From: Alkalicoccus saliphilus
Lineage (GTDB): Bacteria; Bacillota; Bacilli; Bacillales; Salisediminibacteriaceae
Direction: 5' to 3'
NCBI RefSeq assembly: GCF_003044065.1
Contig: NZ_PZJJ01000002.1
Coordinates: 124,001-188,000, forward strand
Length of the DNA stretch: 64,000 nucleotides
The notes under the pieces were generated by a model, which was not told the DNA's origin, did no database searches, and was given only the letters and a program-made list of their open reading frames with translations. The translations under genes were made by a program, and so were the position numbers. Below are positions 16,498-23,282 of the stretch, one piece after another; within the stretch, counting starts at the first letter, position 1; each line of letters starts with the position of its first letter.

Positions 16498-17724
16498 TTA
16501 TTTGTAATGCCCGCCAATACGGGAGGCTCTTTCCTCTGCCTGGCCCGATTTAAGAAGGGAGGAGGCCCGGATTACTGCAGTTGCACCATACTTTTCCTTC
16601 AATTTATCCATAGTATAGCCAATCTGGTGACGACTGCTTTTTTCGTTAACATCTTCAAGAAGACTCAGCTGCAGGGTATCATCAGGAGTAAGTGATGAGA
16701 GTGAGACATGAACACGGCGGACGGGATGATGCTTCCACTGATTCTGGACGATGCCGGCTGCTGTTTCAAATACTTCCATTGTTATGCTTGTTGCCTCGTC
16801 TCGGGTGCTGGATCTGTGAAAGCTTCCGTTCTTTCCGCTGAAAGCTACAGAGATTGTTTTTCCTGCCAGATGGAGTTTTCGTGCCCGCCGGCATATTTCT
16901 TCGCACAGTTCGAGAAGGACGGTATGAAGATCCTGCTTATGAATATAGTCGAAAGGCAGGGTCATTCCGCTTCCGATAGCTTTACGACCTTCTAGTGTTT
17001 CGGTGGAAACGGGAGAGTAGTCAACTCCACGGGCATTCATCCAAAGCACCTGCCCGTGGACACCCCATTCTTTTCGAACGGCTTCTGCGTCCATGGCAGC
17101 AAAATCTCCTATAGTCTGGATTCCCCTTGCCCGGAGATGGATGCTCATTTTCCGGCCACACCGGAATAAATCCTCAATTGGAAGCGGCCAAAGTTTATCA
17201 GAGAGCTGATTCAGAGTTAAAGCATCAACACCATTGGCATTTTTTTTGGCAAAAAGATCACATGCCATTTTGGCAAGAACTTTATTGGTGCCAATGCCAA
17301 GACGTGCCCGGATACCCAGTTCTTTATCAATCAGCTCCTGTACTTTTTGTGCAGTTTCCCAGACATCACCGAACAGATGCATAGAACCCGTGACGTCCAT
17401 GAACTGTTCATCAATACTGTAGGGTTCCACCAGCTCAGTAAACGTTTCAAGAAAACGCGTGATCTGAATGGAGTAATTCAGGTAATCTTCCATGTGGGGA
17501 GGAGTAACTGTGAGATGCGGACATTTCATTCGGGCCTCCCGGAGTCTTTCCCCATTTTTCACTCCTGCTCTTTTTGCAAGAGGACATGCGGCAAGAATAA
17601 CTCCGGACGGGCGTGAAGGATCCCCGGATACAACGAGAGGGGTGGAAGGGGAATATCCGTGCAGCTGCTGTTCGACGGATACGAAAAAGGACTGCATGTC
17701 CACTAAAAAAATAATCTTTTCCAC
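16498..17724 (-). CDS. Y-family DNA polymerase (PolY2/YqjW/UvrX type)
   Basis: A 408-residue translesion DNA polymerase. The active-site acidic residues are D9 in FLVDMQSFF and D105-E106 in YSIDEQFMDVTG. The thumb and little-finger regions follow, with RLGIGTNKVLAKMACDLFAKKN and a C-terminal stretch that includes LSLLED, a candidate beta-clamp contact. I chose GTG at 17724, with AAGAAGG 8 nt upstream, over GTG at 17733, which overlaps the ribosome site. The resulting N-terminus matches Y-family starts. A LexA box sits on its promoter. It resembles B. subtilis YqjW/UvrX more than DinB. Confidence 0.93.
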   Translation of the reverse strand: MEKIIFLVDMQSFFVSVEQQLHGYSPSTPLVVSGDPSRPSGVILAACPLAKRAGVKNGERLREARMKCPHLTVTPPHMEDYLNYSIQITRFLETFTELVEPYSIDEQFMDVTGSMHLFGDVWETAQKVQELIDKELGIRARLGIGTNKVLAKMACDLFAKKNANGVDALTLNQLSDKLWPLPIEDLFRCGRKMSIHLRARGIQTIGDFAAMDAEAVRKEWGVHGQVLWMNARGVDYSPVSTETLEGRKAIGSGMTLPFDYIHKQDLHTVLLELCEEICRRARKLHLAGKTISVAFSGKNGSFHRSSTRDEATSITMEVFETAAGIVQNQWKHHPVRRVHVSLSSLTPDDTLQLSLLEDVNEKSSRHQIGYTMDKLKEKYGATAVIRASSLLKSGQAEERASRIGGHYK

Positions 17725-17835
17725 TGCCGCCACCTTCTTTCCGGTAATGTTCGTAGTATTTCTCAGCAGATGCAGTAACTTTCAAAAACAGGGTCCGGCT
17801 TTAACACCGCTGATAATTTAATAAAGGCTTCTTTT

Positions 17836-17878
17836 ATAATAGCGGAGAGGATTAAAAGGGTCAAGAACACTTGTTCTT
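17836..17878 (-). promoter_or_regulatory. SOS-controlled promoter with LexA (DinR) box upstream of the Y-family polymerase
   Basis: On the minus strand, TTGACC (17859-17864) and TATTAT (17836-17841) are spaced by exactly 17 nt. A perfect 16-bp palindrome at 17863-17878 contains GAAC-N4-GTTC, the Bacillus LexA box core, and overlaps the -35. This is the expected repressor position for a DNA-damage-induced polymerase. Confidence 0.85.
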
Positions 17879-17962
17879 ATTCCGGTGCTGATTGGGGATT
17901 ATCTTTTCTGTTATAGGAGGGAAAGCTGTCAGCTTGGAAAGTTACAGGAGAAACTGTTTTAA

Positions 17963-18000
17963 ACAAAAAAAGCTCTCACGATAGTTTCAGCCGTGAGAGC
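17963..18000 (-). terminator. Intrinsic terminator for the minus-strand gene at 18071
   Basis: GCTCTCACG (17972-17980) pairs with CGTGAGAGC (17992-18000). Read on the minus strand the stem is followed by seven T. Confidence 0.88.
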
Positions 18001-18070
18001 ATTCGGTAATTAGTGTGGACACGTTTACAGAGAGTTTTACTCGGAAACGCACTTGGAAAATTTTTGATTA

Positions 18071-18376
18071 TTACACATTCTCGGTGAAAAAACGCCTTAC
18101 GCCTTTAACCTGCAGCTGCTCAAATGGAGCCCGTCCTCCGACGGATAGATCCAGAGCCTGCTTCACATGGAGCCTGTTATTCACATAAATGACTGCTCCA
18201 TCGACATCGATGCGTTTATAATTTTCTTTGTTTTCCGGTTCCCCCAGTGAAATATCATGGTCGATCAGAATTCGCTTATTCTTAATAAGCCCCGGAAAAA
18301 CGAAAGGGTCTATTACTACTGTACCACCTTGCTTGTGCAGCCATTGACGTGTACGGTTGCTCATACGGATATCCAT
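18071..18376 (-). CDS. Hypothetical protein, 101 residues
   Basis: Starts MDIRMSNRTRQWLHKQGG behind a GGAGGG site and ends at TAA with its own terminator, so it is a genuine monocistronic gene. The protein is cysteine-free and soluble. It has a GGTVVIDPFVFPGLIKNKR strand pair and a later VDGAVIYVNNRLHVKQALDL segment. I do not recognise the family. It is not related in sequence to either neighbour and shows no membrane or export signal. Confidence 0.75.
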   Translation of the reverse strand: MDIRMSNRTRQWLHKQGGTVVIDPFVFPGLIKNKRILIDHDISLGEPENKENYKRIDVDGAVIYVNNRLHVKQALDLSVGGRAPFEQLQVKGVRRFFTENV

Positions 18377-18671
18377 GTGCTCATCCCTCCAAATTCAATA
18401 AATATAGTAGAGCTGAAAAGAAAAAGGCGGACCCTGTTCGTCCAGCTCGATGTCAACGGAAAAACAAGACGAATCAAGTTCTTCTTCACCAAATTTAAAC
18501 TGAAATCCTTTACACGTAAATGAATCTAAGTACCTAAAAATAGTCTGCGGTCAATAGATATAAGGTTCTTTTAAGTGGATAAAAAAGTAATTTTCAATTT
18601 TATCCCAATGTGCCGGGAATGCGCTCGTCGTGCGGATCAGAGATTAACAGTCATAAAGGAGTGAAAAAATT

Positions 18672-19589
18672 ATGAAAAAAACAACATTAGGCAGGTCAAC
18701 TATTCAAACTGGAGAAATCGCCCTCGGATGTATGAGGATGAGCCGGCTCAGCCTGAATGAAGCAGAAGCCGTTGTGAAAAATGCGTTGGAACTTGGAATC
18801 AATTTATTTGATCATGCAGACATTTATGGAAAAGGCCGGTCAGAGGAGGTGTTCGGAAAAGCTGTGAATCTGCGTTCATCCATCCGTGATAAAATAATTA
18901 TTCAAAGCAAATGCGGTATCAGAGAAGGTTTTTATGATTTTTCAGAGCAGCACATTATACAATCTGCCGAAAGCAGCCTTCAAAGGCTTGGGACTGACTA
19001 TCTGGACGTGCTGCTTCTGCATCGGCCGGATGTATTGATGGAACCGGAAGAAACAGCGGCAGCCTTCCGGAAACTGAAAGCCTCAGGGAAAGTAAAACAT
19101 TTTGGGATCAGCAATCACAATCCTGCGCAGATAGAACTGCTGAGTACATGCCTCGAAGAAGATCTGATCATCAATCAAATGCAGCTGAGCCTCGTGCATA
19201 CTCCTATGATTGACCACGGTTTTAACGTAAACATGGCCGGAAGAGAAGCAGTAAACCGGGACGGTCAAACGATTGAATATATGCGCAGAAACAATATGAC
19301 GCTTCAAGCCTGGTCGCCCTTCCAGCATGGAATGATTGAAGGCTCGTTCCTGGGAAACGGGAAATTTCCTGATATTAACGAGAAGCTTAACGAAATGGCC
19401 GAAGTAAAACAAGTTTCGGTTGAAGCTCTCGCTGCGGCGTGGCTTCTCCGACTTCCAATGAGTATTCAGCCGGTGGTCGGAACGATGAACATTAATAGAC
19501 TGAAGAAAATTTCACAAGCATCCAATGTCAGCCTGAGCCGTCAGGAATGGTACAGTCTGTACCGGGCTGCAGGAAATAATCTTCCATAA
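18672..19589 (+). CDS. Aldo/keto reductase (YdhF-like)
   Basis: A 305-residue NADPH-dependent aldo/keto reductase of the YdhF group. The catalytic tetrad can be located: D and Y in NLFDHADIYGKG (about 47-54), K in IIIQSKCGI (about 78) and H in DVLLLHRPD (about 112). Cofactor-binding ends include WSPFQHGM and the C-terminal VVGTMNINRLKKI. AAAGGAGTGA precedes the ATG. It ends 15 nt before the EamA transporter gene, so the two are probably cotranscribed. The physiological carbonyl substrate is unknown. Confidence 0.92.
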   Translation: MKKTTLGRSTIQTGEIALGCMRMSRLSLNEAEAVVKNALELGINLFDHADIYGKGRSEEVFGKAVNLRSSIRDKIIIQSKCGIREGFYDFSEQHIIQSAESSLQRLGTDYLDVLLLHRPDVLMEPEETAAAFRKLKASGKVKHFGISNHNPAQIELLSTCLEEDLIINQMQLSLVHTPMIDHGFNVNMAGREAVNRDGQTIEYMRRNNMTLQAWSPFQHGMIEGSFLGNGKFPDINEKLNEMAEVKQVSVEALAAAWLLRLPMSIQPVVGTMNINRLKKISQASNVSLSRQEWYSLYRAAGNNLP

Positions 19590-19604
19590 TATTTTATACA
19601 GGGG

Positions 19605-20507
19605 GTGGCAGCTATCATCCGGGGATCCTTATTTATGCTGCTCGTAGTAATGTTTTATGCAGGAAATATTCTTACAGGAAAAGCTATTAATGATCTTCCT
19701 CCATTCACTATAGCTTTCTTCCGGCTGCTTCTGGCATTCCTTATTCTTCTGCCGCTTGCATGGGGATCTTTCTGGAAAGCCCGCACCTTGTTCTGGGAAT
19801 GGAGGAGGCCTTTTTTCTGGATGACCCTCAGCGGGGTAACTTTTTTTAACACATTCATATATGGTTCCCTCCAGTTCACTTCGGCTTCCAATGTCGCGAT
19901 TCTGGAAACACTCATTCCTGTAGTCACTATTATTCTTGCAGCTTCAATATTGAAAGAAAAACTCAGCAAAATACAGTGGGGGGGAGTGGTTCTTTCTTTT
20001 TTAGGAGCAGTATGGGTCGTAGTTGATGGAAGAATTCTCGACCTGGGGTCTATAGACTGGAACCCGGGGGACGCTATTATGATAGGTGCCATAGCATGCT
20101 GGTCAGTTTACTCACTGCTTGTGAAAAGTTATATGCACCTGTTTCCTCCACTTGCAGCTATTTTCGTTATGAATGCAGTTTCTATTATTATCCTTCTGCC
20201 ATTTGTAGCAGGGGAGTGGTTCCTGTTAGGTATGCCTCCGCTTCTTACAGAAGAAGCTGTGACCGGGATTATCTACTTGGGAATTTTCCCGTCTGTCGTC
20301 GCTCTTCTGCTTTTTAACAGAGCAGTACACCTGTTGGGGGCCTCAATGTCATCCATCTTCCTAAACCTTCTGCCTGTTTTTACGATGGCAGGAGCAGCAT
20401 TATGGCTGGGGGAAGCAATCACAATCCACCAGGTGACGGGCGCTCTGCTTGTAATGGCAGGAGTTTGGATAACTACCCAGCTCCGGCCTTCCTCAAAAGA
20501 AATTTAG
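19605..20507 (+). CDS. EamA/DMT family transporter
   Basis: A 300-residue membrane protein with about ten hydrophobic helices in two EamA repeats (about 5-140 and 150-292), typical of drug/metabolite exporters. The end-of-repeat motif ILKEKLSKIQWGGVVLSFLGAV and its second-half counterpart LWLGEAITIHQVTGALLVMAG are clear. The GTG at 19605 overlaps the GGGGG stretch and is a doubtful start. The ATG at 19635, with GGGGATC upstream, would shorten the protein by 10 residues and still leave TM1 intact. The transported compound is unknown. Confidence 0.9.
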   Translation: MAAIIRGSLFMLLVVMFYAGNILTGKAINDLPPFTIAFFRLLLAFLILLPLAWGSFWKARTLFWEWRRPFFWMTLSGVTFFNTFIYGSLQFTSASNVAILETLIPVVTIILAASILKEKLSKIQWGGVVLSFLGAVWVVVDGRILDLGSIDWNPGDAIMIGAIACWSVYSLLVKSYMHLFPPLAAIFVMNAVSIIILLPFVAGEWFLLGMPPLLTEEAVTGIIYLGIFPSVVALLLFNRAVHLLGASMSSIFLNLLPVFTMAGAALWLGEAITIHQVTGALLVMAGVWITTQLRPSSKEI

Positions 20508-20647
20508 AAAAAAGGGTATCTTTTTCCTGAAGTATATACTATACTAAGAATTAGCTTATTGAGGTTCGGCTATGAAAGTAAGATGAAGAACTTAAGAAAG
20601 TTTCTCTTGCACAAGTAAAAGAACAGCTCAACTAAGTAATAAAAACA

Positions 20648-20664
20648 GCGGTTCCAATAACCGC
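20648..20664 (+). promoter_or_regulatory. Covarying hairpin before csp copy 1 ribosome site
   Basis: GCGGUU (20648-20653) pairs with AACCGC (20659-20664), 3 nt before AGGAGG. The same place in copies 2 (21050-21063) and 3 (21437-21450) has GCGGC pairing with GCCGC. The stem is kept although its bases change, which supports a real RNA structure controlling translation. Confidence 0.7.
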
Positions 20665-20680
20665 GCAGGAGGATTTAAGC

Positions 20681-20881
20681 ATGACTCAAGGTACAGTAAA
20701 ATGGTTTAACGCAGAAAAAGGTTTCGGTTTCATCGAGGTAGAAGGACAGGACGACGTATTCGTACACTTCTCCGCGATCCAGGAAGAAGGATTTAAGACT
20801 CTTGAAGAAGGTCAATCCGTAAACTTTGAAGTCGAGCAGGGTCAGCGTGGACCACAGGCTGCCAACGTTACAAAGGCGTAA
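20681..20881 (+). CDS. Cold-shock protein, copy 1
   Basis: A 66-residue single CSD domain that binds single-stranded RNA and DNA. RNP1 (KGFGFIEV, about 16-23) and RNP2 (VFVHF, about 30-34) are intact, as are the aromatic contacts W8 and F9. It is acidic, typical of CspB/CspC of Bacillus. It differs from copies 2 and 3 by S instead of T in the EEGQSVNFE stretch. The first of three tandem copies, it has its own AGGAGG site. There is no terminator between this copy and the next, so read-through to copies 2 and 3 is likely. Confidence 0.97.
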   Translation: MTQGTVKWFNAEKGFGFIEVEGQDDVFVHFSAIQEEGFKTLEEGQSVNFEVEQGQRGPQAANVTKA

Positions 20882-21079
20882 CACCCTTTATAGCTTGTTT
20901 TCCGGTCAAATCGGAAAAAGCAGCATGTACTGCAGCATTACAACTTAAAACATCAACTTATTGAGATTTGGATATAAAAGTGAAATGAAGAACTTAGTAA
21001 AAGTTCCTCTTGCACGAATAAAAGAACAGCTCAATTAAGTAATAAATCAGCGGCAGAAGCCGCGCAGGAGGAATATAGT

Positions 21080-21280
21080 ATGACACAAGGTACAGTAAAA
21101 TGGTTTAACGCAGAAAAAGGTTTCGGTTTCATCGAGGTAGAAGGACAGGACGATGTATTCGTACACTTCTCCGCTATTCAGGAAGAAGGCTTCAAGACAC
21201 TAGAAGAAGGCCAGACTGTTAACTTTGAAGTCGAGCAGGGTCAGCGTGGACCACAGGCTGCCAACGTTACAAAGGCGTAA
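21080..21280 (+). CDS. Cold-shock protein, copy 2
   Basis: A 66-residue cold-shock domain protein identical to copy 1 except for one S-to-T change. Both RNA-binding motifs are intact. The leader holds a 17-codon open frame (20985-21038) and a hairpin directly before GCAGGAGG. The following TTTCCGG/CCGGAAA hairpin lacks a T run, so it may be a processing or stability element rather than a terminator. Confidence 0.97.
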   Translation: MTQGTVKWFNAEKGFGFIEVEGQDDVFVHFSAIQEEGFKTLEEGQTVNFEVEQGQRGPQAANVTKA

Positions 21281-21466
21281 CACCCTTTACAACATGTTTT
21301 CCGGTCAATCCGGAAACAGCAGCATCACAATTTAAAACATCAGCTTATTGAGGTTCAGTTATGAAAGTAAGATGAAGAACTTAGTAAAAGTTCCTCTTGC
21401 ACGAATAAAAGAACAGCTCAATTAAGTAATAAATCAGCGGCAAAAGCCGCGCAGGAGGAATATAGT

Positions 21467-21667
21467 ATGACACAAGGTACAGTAAAATGGTTTAACGCAG
21501 AAAAAGGTTTCGGTTTCATCGAGGTAGAAGGACAGGACGATGTATTCGTACACTTCTCCGCTATTCAGGAAGAAGGCTTCAAGACACTAGAAGAAGGCCA
21601 GACTGTTAACTTTGAAATCGAGCAGGGCCAGCGTGGACCACAGGCTGCCAACGTTCAAAAAGCGTAA
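21467..21667 (+). CDS. Cold-shock protein, copy 3
   Basis: A 66-residue cold-shock domain protein. It differs from copy 2 by V-to-I in NFEIEQ and T-to-Q in NVQKA near the end. The RNA-binding residues are unchanged. It is the last of the tandem array and the only copy followed by a real intrinsic terminator (21680-21711), so the array is probably one transcription unit with several internal leaders. Confidence 0.97.
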   Translation: MTQGTVKWFNAEKGFGFIEVEGQDDVFVHFSAIQEEGFKTLEEGQTVNFEIEQGQRGPQAANVQKA

Positions 21668-21679
21668 CTTTTATAACGA

Positions 21680-21711
21680 AAGCCCCCGGTTATACCGGTG
21701 GGCTTTTTTTT
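21680..21711 (+). terminator. Intrinsic terminator after the csp array
   Basis: AAGCCC-C-CCGGT pairs with ACCGG-T-GGGCTT (21680-21705) and leads into a T run. Confidence 0.92.
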
Positions 21712-21748
21712 ATTGCTTCTATTATATATGTTAAGGAGGAAACACAAC

Positions 21749-22081
21749 TTGAACATTAAGAAATATCAGGTTACCACGTTTCTGCACTTTGAGTGCGGAA
21801 GACATAAGAGAAACATAATTATTATATTCAATAGCTCAATCAACTTTAGTTATTACCTATGTAGAAAAGTATTTTCGTTTCATAGAGAACACCCCGTCGT
21901 GGAGGATAAACCGGCTGGTACTGTGTCTGTGGGATCTTCCAACTTCTTTTCCAATAACTGGTTTACACTTCGTTTTCAAATCGATCATAAGGTTAAGCTC
22001 CTGTTTATCATGAAAAATTTCACCGCTCATAAATTGAATACCAAATGTTTTTTAACATATCTGCATCTAAAGAAAATTTAA
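21749..22081 (+). CDS. Orphan open frame, 110 codons, TTG start (doubtful)
   Basis: A TTG at 21749 lies 9 nt after a perfect AAGGAGG (21733-21739), and the frame stays open to the TAA at 22079-22081. The product is basic, rich in F, N and K, with four cysteines, and matches nothing I recognise. Base composition is like the surrounding non-coding DNA. The good ribosome site is the main support. It could equally be chance in AT-rich sequence. Confidence 0.3.
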   Translation: MNIKKYQVTTFLHFECGRHKRNIIIIFNSSINFSYYLCRKVFSFHREHPVVEDKPAGTVSVGSSNFFSNNWFTLRFQIDHKVKLLFIMKNFTAHKLNTKCFLTYLHLKKI

Positions 22082-22806
22082 AGATACACCCAGAGGTAAG
22101 GAAATCCGTAAATTTTCTCCGTCTCAGGTGCAAAGAGCCATCTACACGCTGCATATATATTTAAACTTATTACTTTAGAAGATTACAGCTGCACGTGAGC
22201 CAGCAGGAGATGACAATCAGAGATAGAGACGTGATTTGGAATCCACGAATATTAAGTAGTCAAAACTTCTAAAGGCCGGCTCTCATCTCCGTCCACATTC
22301 TTCATTCTGGGTATATCTAAGCGAACTTCTATGAGTCATTTACCACGGCATTAAATATTTGAGCAATATGAATGAAAAGTATCGAAAGAAATAAAACACA
22401 CATTTTACAAACGAAGTACTTCCTGCCTCTGAAGTTAGCAGATGCGCTGAAAGAACAATTTTACGTCTCCTCGAAAAATGTGTGAGCAACAGACAAAGTT
22501 TGGAAAACTAAAAAATTGTGGGAACACAACCTAAACGTAATACATTTAGGTTTAATAGTACATCCGTTTTCGTTTCCTTATTTTTGTAATGTTAATATTA
22601 AAAATTGACAACTTAAAATAAAGACTGTTGGTTAATATCTTTTCAGCGCATAATTAATTCTTACAACTGGAAATAATTTAGTTTGAATTTGTGCCGGTAT
22701 TCCCCACTTTACTCCATCATAAAGAGAAAGTACTCAAATATCTATTGACCGACTACAGAATATATATGCATAAAAAACCTGTTTATTAAATATTATTTAA
22801 AGAAAA
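22082..22806. other. AT-rich region without recognisable genes
   Basis: About 725 nt with no credible coding frame on either strand. A short CCTAAA/TTTAGG inverted repeat lies near 22530-22550. The region separates the csp array from the control region of the exopolysaccharide operon. Confidence 0.6.
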
Positions 22807-22860
22807 CTTAACCTTTTTCGCCATTGTTCTTTTTAAAGAACAATGGCGAAAAAGGTTAAG
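22807..22860. repeat. 54-bp perfect palindrome centred on two SinR-like boxes
   Basis: A 26-bp perfect inverted repeat with only two central unpaired bases. The core is GTTCTTT (22826-22832), two T, then AAAGAAC (22835-22841), which are inverted copies of the Bacillus SinR operator consensus GTTCTYT. A second inverted repeat (AACATCATAA/TTATGATGTT, 22861-22896) adjoins it. The palindrome lies about 75 nt upstream of the -35 of the exopolysaccharide promoter. It could be an operator, an RNA hairpin or both. Confidence 0.7.
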
Positions 22861-22935
22861 AACATCATAAGTTCTTCATAAAGAAATTATGATGTTTAAA
22901 ATTATGTAATATGCAAAATTTTTCTAAAAGTTAGC

Positions 22936-22964
22936 TTGACTTGTTCGTTATTAAGAATTAAGAT
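22936..22964 (+). promoter_or_regulatory. Sigma-A type promoter of the exopolysaccharide operon
   Basis: TTGACT (22936-22941) and TAAGAT (22959-22964) are spaced by exactly 17 nt. A further exact AAAGAAC box lies at 22982-22988, just after the predicted start site, where a bound repressor would block initiation. TTGTTCGTTA motifs recur at 22941 and 23001, with a variant at 23054. The predicted 5' leader is about 310 nt. Confidence 0.7.
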
Positions 22965-23082
22965 GGTCATATAACTTATATAAAGAACATTTGATTATTT
23001 TTGTTCGTTATAAACTAAAAAAGTTTTAAAACATCTATATTTTTTTAAATGATTTGTGCGTTATTGAGAATTTAATTGTGTA

Positions 23083-23216
23083 ACGACCACTGGAGTGGCT
23101 GCTCCTCCTGTATCAACAGCAGCACTCGTTCATGCTGTGGGTATCAAGTATACCTTAGACGCTGGTCGTCGAAAGTATGGAGTGAGGGTGGGTTAAATGC
23201 CCATTTCTTTTTTTCT
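23083..23216 (+). ncRNA. Structured leader RNA, candidate epsC/EAR element
   Basis: ACGACCA (23083-23089) pairs with TGGTCGT (23163-23169) and closes a domain of about 87 nt. Inside are an AGTG-GCTG / CAGC-CACT hairpin and a GGTAT/ATACC hairpin (about 23140-23154). A weak terminator-like hairpin (TGGGT/GCCCA) with a T-rich tract lies at 23190-23216. In B. subtilis the EAR (epsC) RNA sits directly upstream of epsC and promotes processive antitermination in exopolysaccharide operons. Position and complexity fit, but I could not match the consensus base by base. Confidence 0.55.
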
Positions 23217-23282
23217 TCTAAAATGTCTGGTTGAGGACCCTTTAGCAGAGAAAGAGAATTATAAAGAAAGCGAGGGCTTATT

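Larger units (their letters stand above)
20553..21667 (+). repeat. Tandem triplication of a leader-plus-cold-shock-gene unit
   Basis: Three direct repeats of about 390 nt start near 20553, 20955 and 21342. Each contains a conserved leader (CTTATTGAG..., then a mini-ORF or its remnant), a hairpin just before the ribosome site, and a 66-codon csp gene. Units 1 and 2 end with a TTTCCG/CGGAAA hairpin without T run, and unit 3 ends with a true terminator. Units 2 and 3 are the most alike, so they are the younger duplication. Confidence 0.93.

Noticed and set aside
18071-18376. Considered whether this 101-residue protein is a third selenoprotein
   Set aside because: It has no cysteine and no in-frame TGA; it ends with TAA and shows no SECIS-like hairpin at a plausible place.
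21698-22081. 127-codon version of the orphan frame after the csp array
   Set aside because: Its first codons lie in the csp terminator. Only the shorter TTG-started form at 21749 has a ribosome site, and even that is doubtful.
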